A stretch of DNA of 64,000 bases from assembly GCF_004187715.1 (NCBI RefSeq), contig NZ_QZWF01000012.1, positions 130,926 to 194,925 of the forward strand, written 5' to 3'. The DNA comes from Streptomyces sp. F001 (GTDB taxonomy: Bacteria; Actinomycetota; Actinomycetes; Streptomycetales; Streptomycetaceae). The notes below the pieces were generated by a model. That model worked only from the letters and a program-made list of their open reading frames with translations. It did not search any database and was not told where the DNA came from. Position numbers and translations under genes: made by a program. Within the stretch, counting starts at the first letter, position 1, and every line of letters begins with the position of its first letter. Positions 26,318-34,059 of the stretch are shown in pieces.

Positions 26318-27747
26318 TCAACCGGCTCGCGATCTTGGGTGCGACAGGTGACCTCAGCGCACGCTACCTGCTGCCGGCCCTGGTCGCGCTGAGGGCGACA
26401 GGAGACCTCGGCGACCACTTCCGGTTGACCGGCGCGAGCCGGGAGGACTGGGACGACGAACGGTACCGGGAATGGGTGACCGCGCAGATCGACCGCCACG
26501 GTGGGCACTGTCCAGCCGACGCCAAGGCAGCGATCGCGGCTGCGACCCGCTATCAGCGGGCCGATGTCACCAACCCCGCCGACATCGCCTCGGTCGTCGC
26601 CGGTGAGGGCCCCGTCGCCGTCTACCTCGCCCTCCCTCCGGGCCTCTTCCCCGTGGTGGTCTCCGCGCTGCACCGGGCAGGCCTGCCGGAGGGCAGCCGG
26701 ATCGTGCTGGAGAAGCCCTTCGGCGAGGATCTGGCCGGCGCACAGGAGCTGAACCAGCTGCTGGCCGACCTCGTCCCCGAGCAGGCCGTGTTCCGGGTCG
26801 ACCACTTCCTGGCCATGACGACCGTCCAGAACGTGCTCGGCAGCAGACTCGCCAACCGCGTGCTGGAGCCCATCTGGAACAGCACCCACATCGCCGAGGT
26901 GGACATCGTCTGGGACGAGACCCTCGCACTGGAAGGCAGGGCCGGCTACTACGACACCGTCGGGGCGCTCAAGGACATGGTGCAGAACCATCTGCTGCAG
27001 TTGCTCTGCCTGGTGGCCATGGAACCGCCCATCACCCTCGGCGAGCGCGACCTGCGCGACCGGAAGGTCGATGTGCTGCGGTCCGTGCGACTCCTCACCG
27101 AAGACGACGTCGTACGCCGCACACGCCGTGCGCGCTATCTGGCCGGCCGGATCGGAGACCACGACATTCCCGCCTATGCCGACGAGGAAGGCGTCAACCC
27201 GCGGCGCCGCATCGAGACTTACGCCGAGGTGGAGCTGGAACTGGACAGTTGGCGCTGGTCGGGAACAACCTTCCGGCTGCGCAGCGGCAAAGCACTGCGT
27301 GCGGACCGCAAAGAGGTCGCGGTGCGCTTCCGCTCCGTGCCTCATCTGCCCTTCGGTCACAGCGGAGAACCCCGCCCCAACGTGCTCCGCTTCGGGCTCG
27401 AACCGGAAGGCCTGACCTTCGACCTGACAGGCATCGGCTCCCACCCCAACACCCTCGCCCCGCTGTCGCTGACCGCGCAGTTGGAACCACCCCACCTCCC
27501 CGCCTACGGCCGGCTCCTGCTGGACGTCCTCAACGGGGACCCCGCCATGTCCATCCGCGGTGACGAGGCCGAAGAGGCCTGGCGGGTCCTGACACCCGTA
27601 CTGAGCGCATGGCAGAAGGATCTCGTTCCGCTCGAGGAGTACCCGGCGGGTTCCGACGGGCCGGCTCCCCGGCCCTACGGAAGCGGGCAGCAGCGGCGCG
27701 GTGAGCTGCTGCATGCTGAAGCGGCGCCGCCGGGCGATGCGCCCTGA
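26314..27747 (+). CDS. zwf: Glucose-6-phosphate dehydrogenase-like protein (atypical)
   Basis: 477 aa. The Rossmann motif is GATGDLSARYLLPAL (usual GxxGDLAKRKLxPAL). EKPFGEDLAGA, DTVGALKDMVQNHLLQLL and LRSGKAL are conserved. The active-site strand reads FRVDHFLAMTTVQNVL, whereas standard G6PDH has RIDHYLGKExVQN: catalytic Asp-His stay but the Gly-Lys-Glu that contacts the sugar phosphate is replaced. It may use a different substrate or have low activity. It is coupled to the GH15 gene upstream and overlaps or abuts gluconokinase downstream. Confidence 0.85.
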   Translation: MINRLAILGATGDLSARYLLPALVALRATGDLGDHFRLTGASREDWDDERYREWVTAQIDRHGGHCPADAKAAIAAATRYQRADVTNPADIASVVAGEGPVAVYLALPPGLFPVVVSALHRAGLPEGSRIVLEKPFGEDLAGAQELNQLLADLVPEQAVFRVDHFLAMTTVQNVLGSRLANRVLEPIWNSTHIAEVDIVWDETLALEGRAGYYDTVGALKDMVQNHLLQLLCLVAMEPPITLGERDLRDRKVDVLRSVRLLTEDDVVRRTRRARYLAGRIGDHDIPAYADEEGVNPRRRIETYAEVELELDSWRWSGTTFRLRSGKALRADRKEVAVRFRSVPHLPFGHSGEPRPNVLRFGLEPEGLTFDLTGIGSHPNTLAPLSLTAQLEPPHLPAYGRLLLDVLNGDPAMSIRGDEAEEAWRVLTPVLSAWQKDLVPLEEYPAGSDGPAPRPYGSGQQRRGELLHAEAAPPGDAP

Positions 27748-27757
27748 GAGCACTGTG

Positions 27758-28300
27758 ATGTGCCTCGGCGCTGAGCGTCGATCCCCGTGCATCGTGGTCA
27801 CAGGTGTTGCCGGGATCGGCAAGAGCACGGTGGCGCGCCTGCTCGCGGAGCGGCTGAGCGTCCCCTTTGCGGAGGGTGACGATTTCCACTCACCGGCCGG
27901 GATCGCCAAAATGTCGGCCGGCACTCCGCTCGATGACGCGGACCGGCAACCTTGGCTGGAGTCCATCGGGCGCTGGTTGCACGAGCGCGACGCAGCGGCC
28001 AGCGGCGGCGTGGTGACCTGCTCCGCGCTGAAGCGACGCTACCGGGACACACTGCGAGCGGCCTGTCCAGATGTCTTTTTCCTGCACCTGACAGCCGGCC
28101 GCGAGCTGCTGGCAGACCGGATCAGCCGGCGCAGCGGCCACTTCATGCCGATATCGCTGCTCGACTCACAGCTTGCCGCGCTCGAACCGCTCGGCCCGGA
28201 CGAGCGAGGGGCCTCGCTGGACGCGGGCCCGGATCCCCACACCATCGTCAACGCGGCGGTGGACCTGCTGACGTGGCAGGTCCGTGGGAAGCCCGATTGA
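27758..28300 (+). CDS. Gluconokinase
   Basis: Phosphorylates gluconate to 6-phosphogluconate. It is 180 aa from the ATG at 27758 (GAGAG site), with the ATG at 27737, which overlaps zwf, as an alternative. The P-loop is VTGVAGIGKST, followed by AEGDDFHSPAGIAKMSAGTPLDDADRQPW cut across its conserved pieces (DDFH, KMSxGxPLxDxDRxPWL). The kinase pattern CSALKRRYRD and FLHL are also present. It is of the GntK type. Together with the G6PDH-like and lactonase genes it points to a hexose/gluconate oxidative branch. Confidence 0.93.
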   Translation: MCLGAERRSPCIVVTGVAGIGKSTVARLLAERLSVPFAEGDDFHSPAGIAKMSAGTPLDDADRQPWLESIGRWLHERDAAASGGVVTCSALKRRYRDTLRAACPDVFFLHLTAGRELLADRISRRSGHFMPISLLDSQLAALEPLGPDERGASLDAGPDPHTIVNAAVDLLTWQVRGKPD

Positions 28301-28326
28301 TTCTGCGGGCAGGGCCCGGAAGCGTT

Positions 28327-28340
28327 TTGAACATGTTCAA
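28327..28340. promoter_or_regulatory. 14-bp perfect palindrome (operator-like)
   Basis: TTGAACATGTTCAA reads the same on both strands and ends 21 bases before the ATG at 28362. Its size, AT-rich composition and position are typical of a TetR- or MarR-family operator. It differs from the SOS box, which has four bases between GAAC and GTTC. Confidence 0.7.
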
Positions 28341-28361
28341 TTTCAGGCGTACGCTCCCGCC

Positions 28362-28895
28362 ATGAGCGACAGAGCCGCCCTGCTGAAGGGCATCCGTGCC
28401 TGGCTGGTCTTCTTCATCGTCTGCCTGGTGCTCAGCGGCGCCACGGCCTTCCCCCTCGTCCACGAACTTCGCTGGACCGAGGACCTGCTGCGGTCCCTGT
28501 CGGCGCAGGAGCACCTGCCGGGGCTGATGGACTGGATCGAGCGAGTACGACGCGGGGTCGACACGGCCGACGCCGAGTACCCCTTCCTCCTGTACGGCAC
28601 GGACTGGCTCGCCTTCGCGCATCTCGTCATCGCGGTCGCCTTCTACGGCCCCTACCGCGACCCGGTCCGCAACATCTGGGTCGTCGAGTTCGGGATGATC
28701 GCCTGCGCCGGCATCATCCCGCTCGCCCTCATCTGCGGGCCGATCCGCGACATCCCCTTCTGGTGGTCGGTGATCGACATGTCGTTCGGCGTCTTCGGGG
28801 TGATCCCGCTGTACGTCGTACGGAAGAAGATCAAGCGGCTGGAGGCGCTGACCGCGCCTTGGGCGCCTCCAGCCGCCGCCGTCGTCAGCGGTTGA
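28362..28895 (+). CDS. Four-helix integral membrane protein, unknown function
   Basis: 177 aa. Four membrane segments are seen: AWLVFFIVCLVLSGATAFPL, WLAFAHLVIAVAFYGPY, FGMIACAGIIPLALICG and WSVIDMSFGVFGVIPLYVV. A hydrophilic loop at residues 38-75 and a basic C-terminal tail (RKKIKRLEAL) complete it. No family is recognised with confidence. The palindrome at 28327-28340 suggests regulated expression. The 3' end overlaps that of the convergent serine hydrolase by 11 bases. Confidence 0.8.
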   Translation: MSDRAALLKGIRAWLVFFIVCLVLSGATAFPLVHELRWTEDLLRSLSAQEHLPGLMDWIERVRRGVDTADAEYPFLLYGTDWLAFAHLVIAVAFYGPYRDPVRNIWVVEFGMIACAGIIPLALICGPIRDIPFWWSVIDMSFGVFGVIPLYVVRKKIKRLEALTAPWAPPAAAVVSG

Positions 28896-30042
28896 ACGCC
28901 GGGAAACCGAAGCGCTGGACGATGGCCAGGCCGTCGCCCTTCGCGTCGGTCGAGTTGACGGAGTAGACCAGAGTCCGGGACAGGTCACGGGTGGCCGCCA
29001 CGACCGTGTGATAGCCGGGGCGGGATCCCGTCTTGCCCCAGATCTCCCGCCCGTTCAGCTCGAAGCGCTCCAGGCCCATGCCCATCGTCGCCCCCGGCAG
29101 GTCCGGGACCGTGAACATCTGCGTCAGCTGCGGCTCGGGCACGACACGGCCGTGGAACAGGCCCACCAGCAGCCTTTCCAGGTCCGCCGTAGTCGAGATC
29201 ATGTCGCCGACCGCCCAACGGTCGGACATGTTCCAGTCCGTCACGTCCACCAACTCTCCGTCGATCCAGTCGTACCCGCGGTTGTGCGGGCCGTGGACGC
29301 GGGGGTCCGGGCCGTCGGGGAAGGACGTGTGCCGCATGCCGAGCGGGCGGAAGATTCGTACGGCCGCCTGGTGGGCGTACGAGTCGCCGGTCACCTTCTC
29401 GATCAGCATGCCGAGCACGGTGTAGTGGATGTTGCCGTACCGCTGGTGCTCGCCGGGCGCGTGGTCGGGGTCGGGGCCCTTGGCAACCGACGCGGCCACC
29501 ACCTCCTCGGGAGTCAGCGTCTCGAAGCGGTGCTCGTAGCCGTCGTCGACGTTCTCACCGAGGGACGCCCCCGGCTGCAGCCCGCTCGTGAAGTTCAGCA
29601 ACTGCCGTACGGTGACGGGCTCGAAGTCCTCCGTCAGCAGCCCCGGCAGATACTGCTGCACCGTGCCGTCGAGGGAGATCCGCCCCTCGGCGGCGAGTTG
29701 CAGCACGATCGCCGCTGTCACGATCTTCGTCGTCGAACCGGCCCGGAAGCGCGCTTTCTCGAGCGCCGGAGCCCCGGTTTTCGCGTCACGCACCCCGGCC
29801 GCTCCGTGCCAGCTCCCCTTGCCGCCCACGCGGATCAGCGCGGCCGTCGCGTCCTTGTCAGGCAGTCCGGCGAGCGCGGCGCACAGCGCCTTGATGTCGG
29901 GACCGGCCGGATCGGCGGTCTCGATCGCCTGCGCGCTGCACGACGACGCGGGCCGCGCGGAGGCCGTACCGGCCAGCGGCAGTGCGGTCAGGGTCAGGGC
30001 GAGCGCGGAGGTGAGGAGGGCCGGGAGGGGGCGTACGGGCAT
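28885..30042 (-). CDS. Secreted serine hydrolase (class C beta-lactamase / DD-carboxypeptidase family)
   Basis: 385 aa. The signal peptide is ALLTSALALTLTALPLAGTASA. The beta-lactamase fold has the nucleophile motif STTK (in RAGSTTKIVTAAI), the YxN motif YGNIHY and the KTG-like motif WGKTGSRPGYHT. It hydrolyses D-Ala-D-Ala peptides, beta-lactams or esters; the closest Streptomyces relatives are annotated as D-alanyl-D-alanine carboxypeptidases. It is divergent from the sigma-factor gene. Confidence 0.9.
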   Translation of the reverse strand: MPVRPLPALLTSALALTLTALPLAGTASARPASSCSAQAIETADPAGPDIKALCAALAGLPDKDATAALIRVGGKGSWHGAAGVRDAKTGAPALEKARFRAGSTTKIVTAAIVLQLAAEGRISLDGTVQQYLPGLLTEDFEPVTVRQLLNFTSGLQPGASLGENVDDGYEHRFETLTPEEVVAASVAKGPDPDHAPGEHQRYGNIHYTVLGMLIEKVTGDSYAHQAAVRIFRPLGMRHTSFPDGPDPRVHGPHNRGYDWIDGELVDVTDWNMSDRWAVGDMISTTADLERLLVGLFHGRVVPEPQLTQMFTVPDLPGATMGMGLERFELNGREIWGKTGSRPGYHTVVAATRDLSRTLVYSVNSTDAKGDGLAIVQRFGFPAFNR

Positions 30043-30440
30043 CTGCTGCTCCTGAAGTCGGTGAGACGTCCGGTGGAATGTCCGTGATCATCGTCGGGCC
30101 GTACGGCCCCGGCCGGATCGTCGGTGAGGAGGGCCTGCGACCCTGGGGAAGCCCGGAGCAACTGCCGTACAAAAACCGGACGTTGTAAGGGGTCGCCCCT
30201 ACGGGTCCCGGTCGGCGACGCTCCCCGCCGTCCGTCACCGAAAGCCGCCCGTCGCCGAAAAAGTGTTATCCGCCCCCGCTTCACCGCGTCTCCACTCGCG
30301 TCCCTCATCCCCCCGCACCCGGGAGCCGCCCCCATGTCCCGCCCGTACCCGAAGTGGAATGTGACCTCCGACATAGCCAAAAGTGCTGGTCAGGCTGAGA
30401 AGGTGCGTACGGGCAGCAAGTGAGCCGGGAGAGGACGTAC
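30043..30440. other. Divergent intergenic region, serine hydrolase / ECF sigma gene
   Basis: About 400 non-coding bases. A candidate ECF-type -35 (GGAAT at 30356-30360) lies upstream of the sigma gene but no matching -10 is clear. AAGGGG-TCG-CCCCT is a small hairpin near 30188-30200. A reading frame at 30124-30423 has no coding character and is not called. Nothing else is recognised. Confidence 0.4.
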
Positions 30441-32120
30441 GTGGACGAGGGAGCCGGCAGGCAGTGGCGCTCCACCATCGCGGCGGCGCAGGCCGGTGAC
30501 CGGCATGCGCTGGACGAGCTGGTCGAGGGCTGGCTGCCGCTGGTCTACAACGTGGTCGGGCGCGCCCTGAACGGCCACGCCGACGTCGACGACGTCGTCC
30601 AGGAGACCATGCTGCGCGCCGTCGACAACCTCGGCTCGCTGCGGGACCCGGACAGCTTCCGCTCCTGGCTCGTCGCCATCGCCATGCGGCAGATACGGGA
30701 CCGGGCCCGCCGTAAGCAGCCCGCCCACCTCGACGAGTCGGCCGCGCGCGAGGCCACCGACTTCGCCGAACTCACCGTGCTGCGGCTGCAGTTGGAGGGG
30801 CAGCGGCGTGAGGTCGCGGAGGCGGTGCGCTGGCTGGACGACGAGGACCGGCAACTGCTGTCGCTCTGGTGGCTGGAGGTCGCGGGCGAGCTGACCCGGC
30901 GCGAACTGGCCGCGGCGGCCGGGATCAGCCGGCAGCACGCCGCGGTGCGCGTCCAGCGGGTGAAGGAGCGGCTGGAGACCGCGCGCGGCATCGTACGGGC
31001 GCTCGACGGCGCCTGCCCCGACCTGCGTGAGCTGACCGCCCGCTGGAACGGCCGTCCCGACTCGATCTGGCGCAAGCGGCTGGCCCGGCACATCAGGGGC
31101 TGCGGCTACTGCGGTGACACCCGCGAGTCCGTCGTACCGGCGGAGCGGCTCCTCGTCGGCATCGCGCTCGTCCCGATCCCGGTCGGCTTCACGCTGTCGC
31201 TGGCCCTCGGCGGCAAGACGGCGGTCGCGGCCACGGCCACGGCGACCTCCGTCGGCTGGTCCGCGAAGGTGATGGCCGCGATCACCCAGCCCGCCGTTGC
31301 GGTGACGGCCGGCGCGACGATCGTCGCGGGCGGCGCGTACGTCGTCACCCAGACCCCCGACGCCCCGCCGCGGGCGGTCGCCCCGACGGCGTCGAGCACG
31401 GCCCGACCGCCGTCGTCCCCGGTCCCTTCCGTGACCCCGTCGGCCACGCCTTCACCGTCGCCGTCGGTGACGCAGCGGAAGGTCGAGCTGTACGGCACGG
31501 TCGTCGACGCCGTCGACCGGGCCCCGGACCCGAACGCCCGCCCCGCGGCCCTGCCGCACCGCCCCGAGTCCGGCATCACCAGCACCTGGGGTGCGCGGGC
31601 CGTCATGCAGCACCGCGGCGAGAGCGTGACGCTCAGCGGGCAGGGCTATGTCCTGGTGCGCTGGCAGATCGCGCCGCACGACCGGCCAGGCGGGCTGACC
31701 ATGCCGACCTGGACCGGTCTGAAGGGCAAGATCTTCCACGTTGCCTCCGGTGGCGGCCGCCGCATGGACGACGTCACCGGGGAGGCCGCCGACGGCGGCC
31801 CCGTCACCGGCATGGGCGGCCCGGACACCGGCTACACCGTCCTGCCCGACGGCACCCAGCAGATGTGGCAGAACGAGTACTTCTACGTCGACGGCACCGT
31901 CACCCTCCACCAGAACGAGCGCGGCGCCTCCTACGGCCTGACCGTCTTCCCGTCGAGCTGGAACGCCGTGCACGAGGACATCAACTCCGGGCCCTCCGAA
32001 GGCGCGAAGCGCTACGGCCTCGTCCGCGACACGGGCAAGGACGACACCCCCGTACCGCAGTACGTCACCCGCACCACCCCGGCCGACCCGGCGACGGTTC
32101 CTCAACGGTCCCGCGTGTAG
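30441..32120 (+). CDS. ECF sigma factor fused to zinc-finger, membrane and C-terminal sensor-like domain
   Basis: About 559 aa. Sigma-2 spans residues 15-90 (DVDDVVQETMLRAVDNLGSL) and sigma-4 about 120-180 (LTRRELAAAAGISRQHAAVRVQRVKERL). An anti-sigma-like zinc-finger fragment HIRGCGYCG lies near residue 217. Hydrophobic stretches are at about 237-256 and 285-302. A Pro/Ser/Thr linker and a C-terminal domain of about 200 residues rich in Gly/Trp/Tyr follow. It is thus a one-protein sigma/anti-sigma. The start is set at GTG 30441, which has GGGAGAGG at 30427-30434; GTG 30420 is the alternative. ECF groups with fused membrane domains are known in actinobacteria (ECF52-56 as I recall); signal and regulon are unknown. 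Confidence 0.85.
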   Translation: MDEGAGRQWRSTIAAAQAGDRHALDELVEGWLPLVYNVVGRALNGHADVDDVVQETMLRAVDNLGSLRDPDSFRSWLVAIAMRQIRDRARRKQPAHLDESAAREATDFAELTVLRLQLEGQRREVAEAVRWLDDEDRQLLSLWWLEVAGELTRRELAAAAGISRQHAAVRVQRVKERLETARGIVRALDGACPDLRELTARWNGRPDSIWRKRLARHIRGCGYCGDTRESVVPAERLLVGIALVPIPVGFTLSLALGGKTAVAATATATSVGWSAKVMAAITQPAVAVTAGATIVAGGAYVVTQTPDAPPRAVAPTASSTARPPSSPVPSVTPSATPSPSPSVTQRKVELYGTVVDAVDRAPDPNARPAALPHRPESGITSTWGARAVMQHRGESVTLSGQGYVLVRWQIAPHDRPGGLTMPTWTGLKGKIFHVASGGGRRMDDVTGEAADGGPVTGMGGPDTGYTVLPDGTQQMWQNEYFYVDGTVTLHQNERGASYGLTVFPSSWNAVHEDINSGPSEGAKRYGLVRDTGKDDTPVPQYVTRTTPADPATVPQRSRV

Positions 32121-32126
32121 CGCGGG

Positions 32127-32813
32127 TCAACGGAACGTGCGCAGCGCGCACAGGGCGTCGATGCGGTTCGTGGTGATCGAGTCGACGCCCATGCCGAGGA
32201 GCCGGCGCATGGCGCGTCGGGTGTCGGGGGTCCAGACGGAGAGCAGGTAGCCGTCGCGGTGGACGCGGGCTGCGAGGTCACGACCGACCAGTGGGAAGCG
32301 GTAGTTGAGCCAGCGCGGGCGTACCGCGTCCAGCAGTGCGGGGCGCGGCGGGGCCAGCGTCGTCCAGGTCAGGGCGATCTCGGCGGCCGGGTCGGCGGCG
32401 CGCACGGCGAGCATGGCGGAGGGGCCCGCGCAGTAGTACACGCGGTCCTGGGCCCCGCAGTCGCGCACGACGTCCACGACCCGGCGCGCCGCCCGCACAT
32501 CGGGCGTGCCCGGCAGGTCGAGCATCACCCGGCTGCCGTCGGTCGCCGTGAGCGCCTGGGCGAGCGTCGGCACCGCGCCGTCGGTGAGCCCGTGCACCTC
32601 GTCCGCCGACAGCGACAGCAGCGGCCGGTCGTGCTCCCACAGCCGCTTCAGCGTCTCGTCGTGCAGCAGCACGGGCACGCCGTCCCGAGTGAGCCGTACG
32701 TCGATCTCGACGGCGTCCGCGCCCAGTTCGAGCGCGGTACGCAGCGAGTCGACCGTGTTCTCGGGATGGTGGTAGGGGGCGCCGCGGTGGGCCACGGCAG
32801 TCACGTTCGGCAT
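32127..32813 (-). CDS. Glycerophosphodiester phosphodiesterase
   Basis: 228 aa from the ATG at 32813. GDPD TIM-barrel motifs: AHRGAPYHHPENTVDSL (catalytic His and metal Glu), AVEIDVRLTRDGVPVLLHDETLKR (metal Glu/Asp and second His), then SVWTPDTRRAMRRLLGMGVDSITTNRID. It hydrolyses glycerophosphodiesters to glycerol-3-phosphate and an alcohol. It is cytoplasmic, with no signal peptide. The long frame running upstream into the next gene is not coding. It lies 20 bases after the adenosine-deaminase gene and is probably cotranscribed. Confidence 0.93.
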   Translation of the reverse strand: MPNVTAVAHRGAPYHHPENTVDSLRTALELGADAVEIDVRLTRDGVPVLLHDETLKRLWEHDRPLLSLSADEVHGLTDGAVPTLAQALTATDGSRVMLDLPGTPDVRAARRVVDVVRDCGAQDRVYYCAGPSAMLAVRAADPAAEIALTWTTLAPPRPALLDAVRPRWLNYRFPLVGRDLAARVHRDGYLLSVWTPDTRRAMRRLLGMGVDSITTNRIDALCALRTFR

Positions 32814-32833
32814 GAGGTCAATTCCGGTGGTGG

Positions 32834-33901
32834 TCAGGACGCGAGCCAGGCCGAGGTGTAGGTGTCGATCTCGGCCGCCAGGCTCGTCTTGCCGGCCTCG
32901 TCCAGGAAGGACGCCTCGACCGCGTTCTTCGCGAGGTCGGCGAGACCCCGCTCGTCGAGGTCGAGGAGCCGGGCGGCCACGGCGTACTCGCTGTTGAGGT
33001 CGGTGCCGAACATCGGCGGATCGTCCGAGTTGATCGTGACGAGGACGCCGGCGCGGGTGAACTCCTTGATCGGGTGCTCGTCGAGGGTGCGGACCGCGCG
33101 CGTGGCGATGTTGGAGGTCGGGCACACCTCCAGCGGGATCCGGTGCTCGGCGAGGTGCGCCAGCAGCTTCGGGTCCTGTGCGGAACTGGTGCCGTGCCCG
33201 ATGCGCTCGGCGCGCAGGTGAGTGAGGGCGTCCCAGACCGTCTGCGGGCCGGTCGTCTCGCCGGCGTGCGGCACCGAGCGCAGCCCGGCGGCGATGGCCC
33301 GGTCGAAGTACGGCTCGAACTGCGGCCGGGGTACGCCGATCTCGGGTCCGCCGAGTCCGAACGACACCAGTCCCTCGGGGCGCACCTTGTCGTCGGTGGC
33401 GAGCCGCGTGGTCTCCTCGGCGGCCTCGAGACCTGCCTCGCCGGGGATGTCGAAGCACCAGCGCAGTACGGTCCCGAAGTCCGCCTCGGCCGCCTTGCGG
33501 GCGTCCTCGATCGCCTCCATGAAGGCCTGCTCCTCGATGCCGCGCCGGGTGGAGGAGAAGGGAGTGATGGTCAGCTCGGCGTACCGCACCTGCTGCCGGG
33601 CCAGGTCCCGGGCCACCTCGTACGTCAGCAGCCGGACGTCCTCCGGGGTGCGGATCAGGTCGACGACGGACAGGTACACCTCGATGAAGTGCGCGAAGTC
33701 CGTGAACGTGAAGTAGTCGGCCAGGGCCTCGGGGTCGGTGGGCACCTTGGAGTCGGGGTGGCGGGCGGCCAGTTCTGCGACGATCCGGGGAGAGGCGGAG
33801 CCGACGTGGTGCACGTGCAGTTCGGCCTTGGGCAGTCCGGCGATGAAGGCGTGCGGGTCGCGGACGCCGGGTACGGCGGATACGGCGGCGTGGTCGGTCA
33901 A
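32834..33901 (-). CDS. Adenosine deaminase family protein
   Basis: 355 aa. A TTG start at 33901 is chosen because GGGGAGG stands 4 bases upstream and homology begins there (LTDHAAVSAVPG). Metal and catalytic motifs are ELHVHHVGSASP (HxH), SVPHAGETTGP (His-Ala-Gly-Glu), RIGHGTS and NSDDPPMFGTDL. The usual HLDG is replaced by HVHH, a variation found in an actinobacterial adenosine-deaminase-like subgroup, so adenosine or a related purine nucleoside is the likely substrate. The in-frame upstream extension to 34582 is rejected. Confidence 0.9.
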   Translation of the reverse strand: MTDHAAVSAVPGVRDPHAFIAGLPKAELHVHHVGSASPRIVAELAARHPDSKVPTDPEALADYFTFTDFAHFIEVYLSVVDLIRTPEDVRLLTYEVARDLARQQVRYAELTITPFSSTRRGIEEQAFMEAIEDARKAAEADFGTVLRWCFDIPGEAGLEAAEETTRLATDDKVRPEGLVSFGLGGPEIGVPRPQFEPYFDRAIAAGLRSVPHAGETTGPQTVWDALTHLRAERIGHGTSSAQDPKLLAHLAEHRIPLEVCPTSNIATRAVRTLDEHPIKEFTRAGVLVTINSDDPPMFGTDLNSEYAVAARLLDLDERGLADLAKNAVEASFLDEAGKTSLAAEIDTYTSAWLAS

Positions 33902-34059
33902 GGTTCCTCCCCGGGAACGGCGTCCCCGGCCGCGGTGGCGGCGGGACGCGGGTGATCGGCTGATCGGTGACTCGGGGATCATCGTATGCCGGGCCCACAC
34001 GGCAGATGCCAGGGCCGTAGCATGCTTCGCGGCACGCACGACAGAGGGGATCCCCGCGC

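Noticed and set aside
28327..28340. SOS (LexA) box
   Set aside because: The spacing between GAAC and GTTC is two bases, not the four of the actinobacterial SOS box.
30124..30423. 99-codon frame before the sigma gene
   Set aside because: Basic, Pro/Arg-rich, no ribosome site; looks non-coding.
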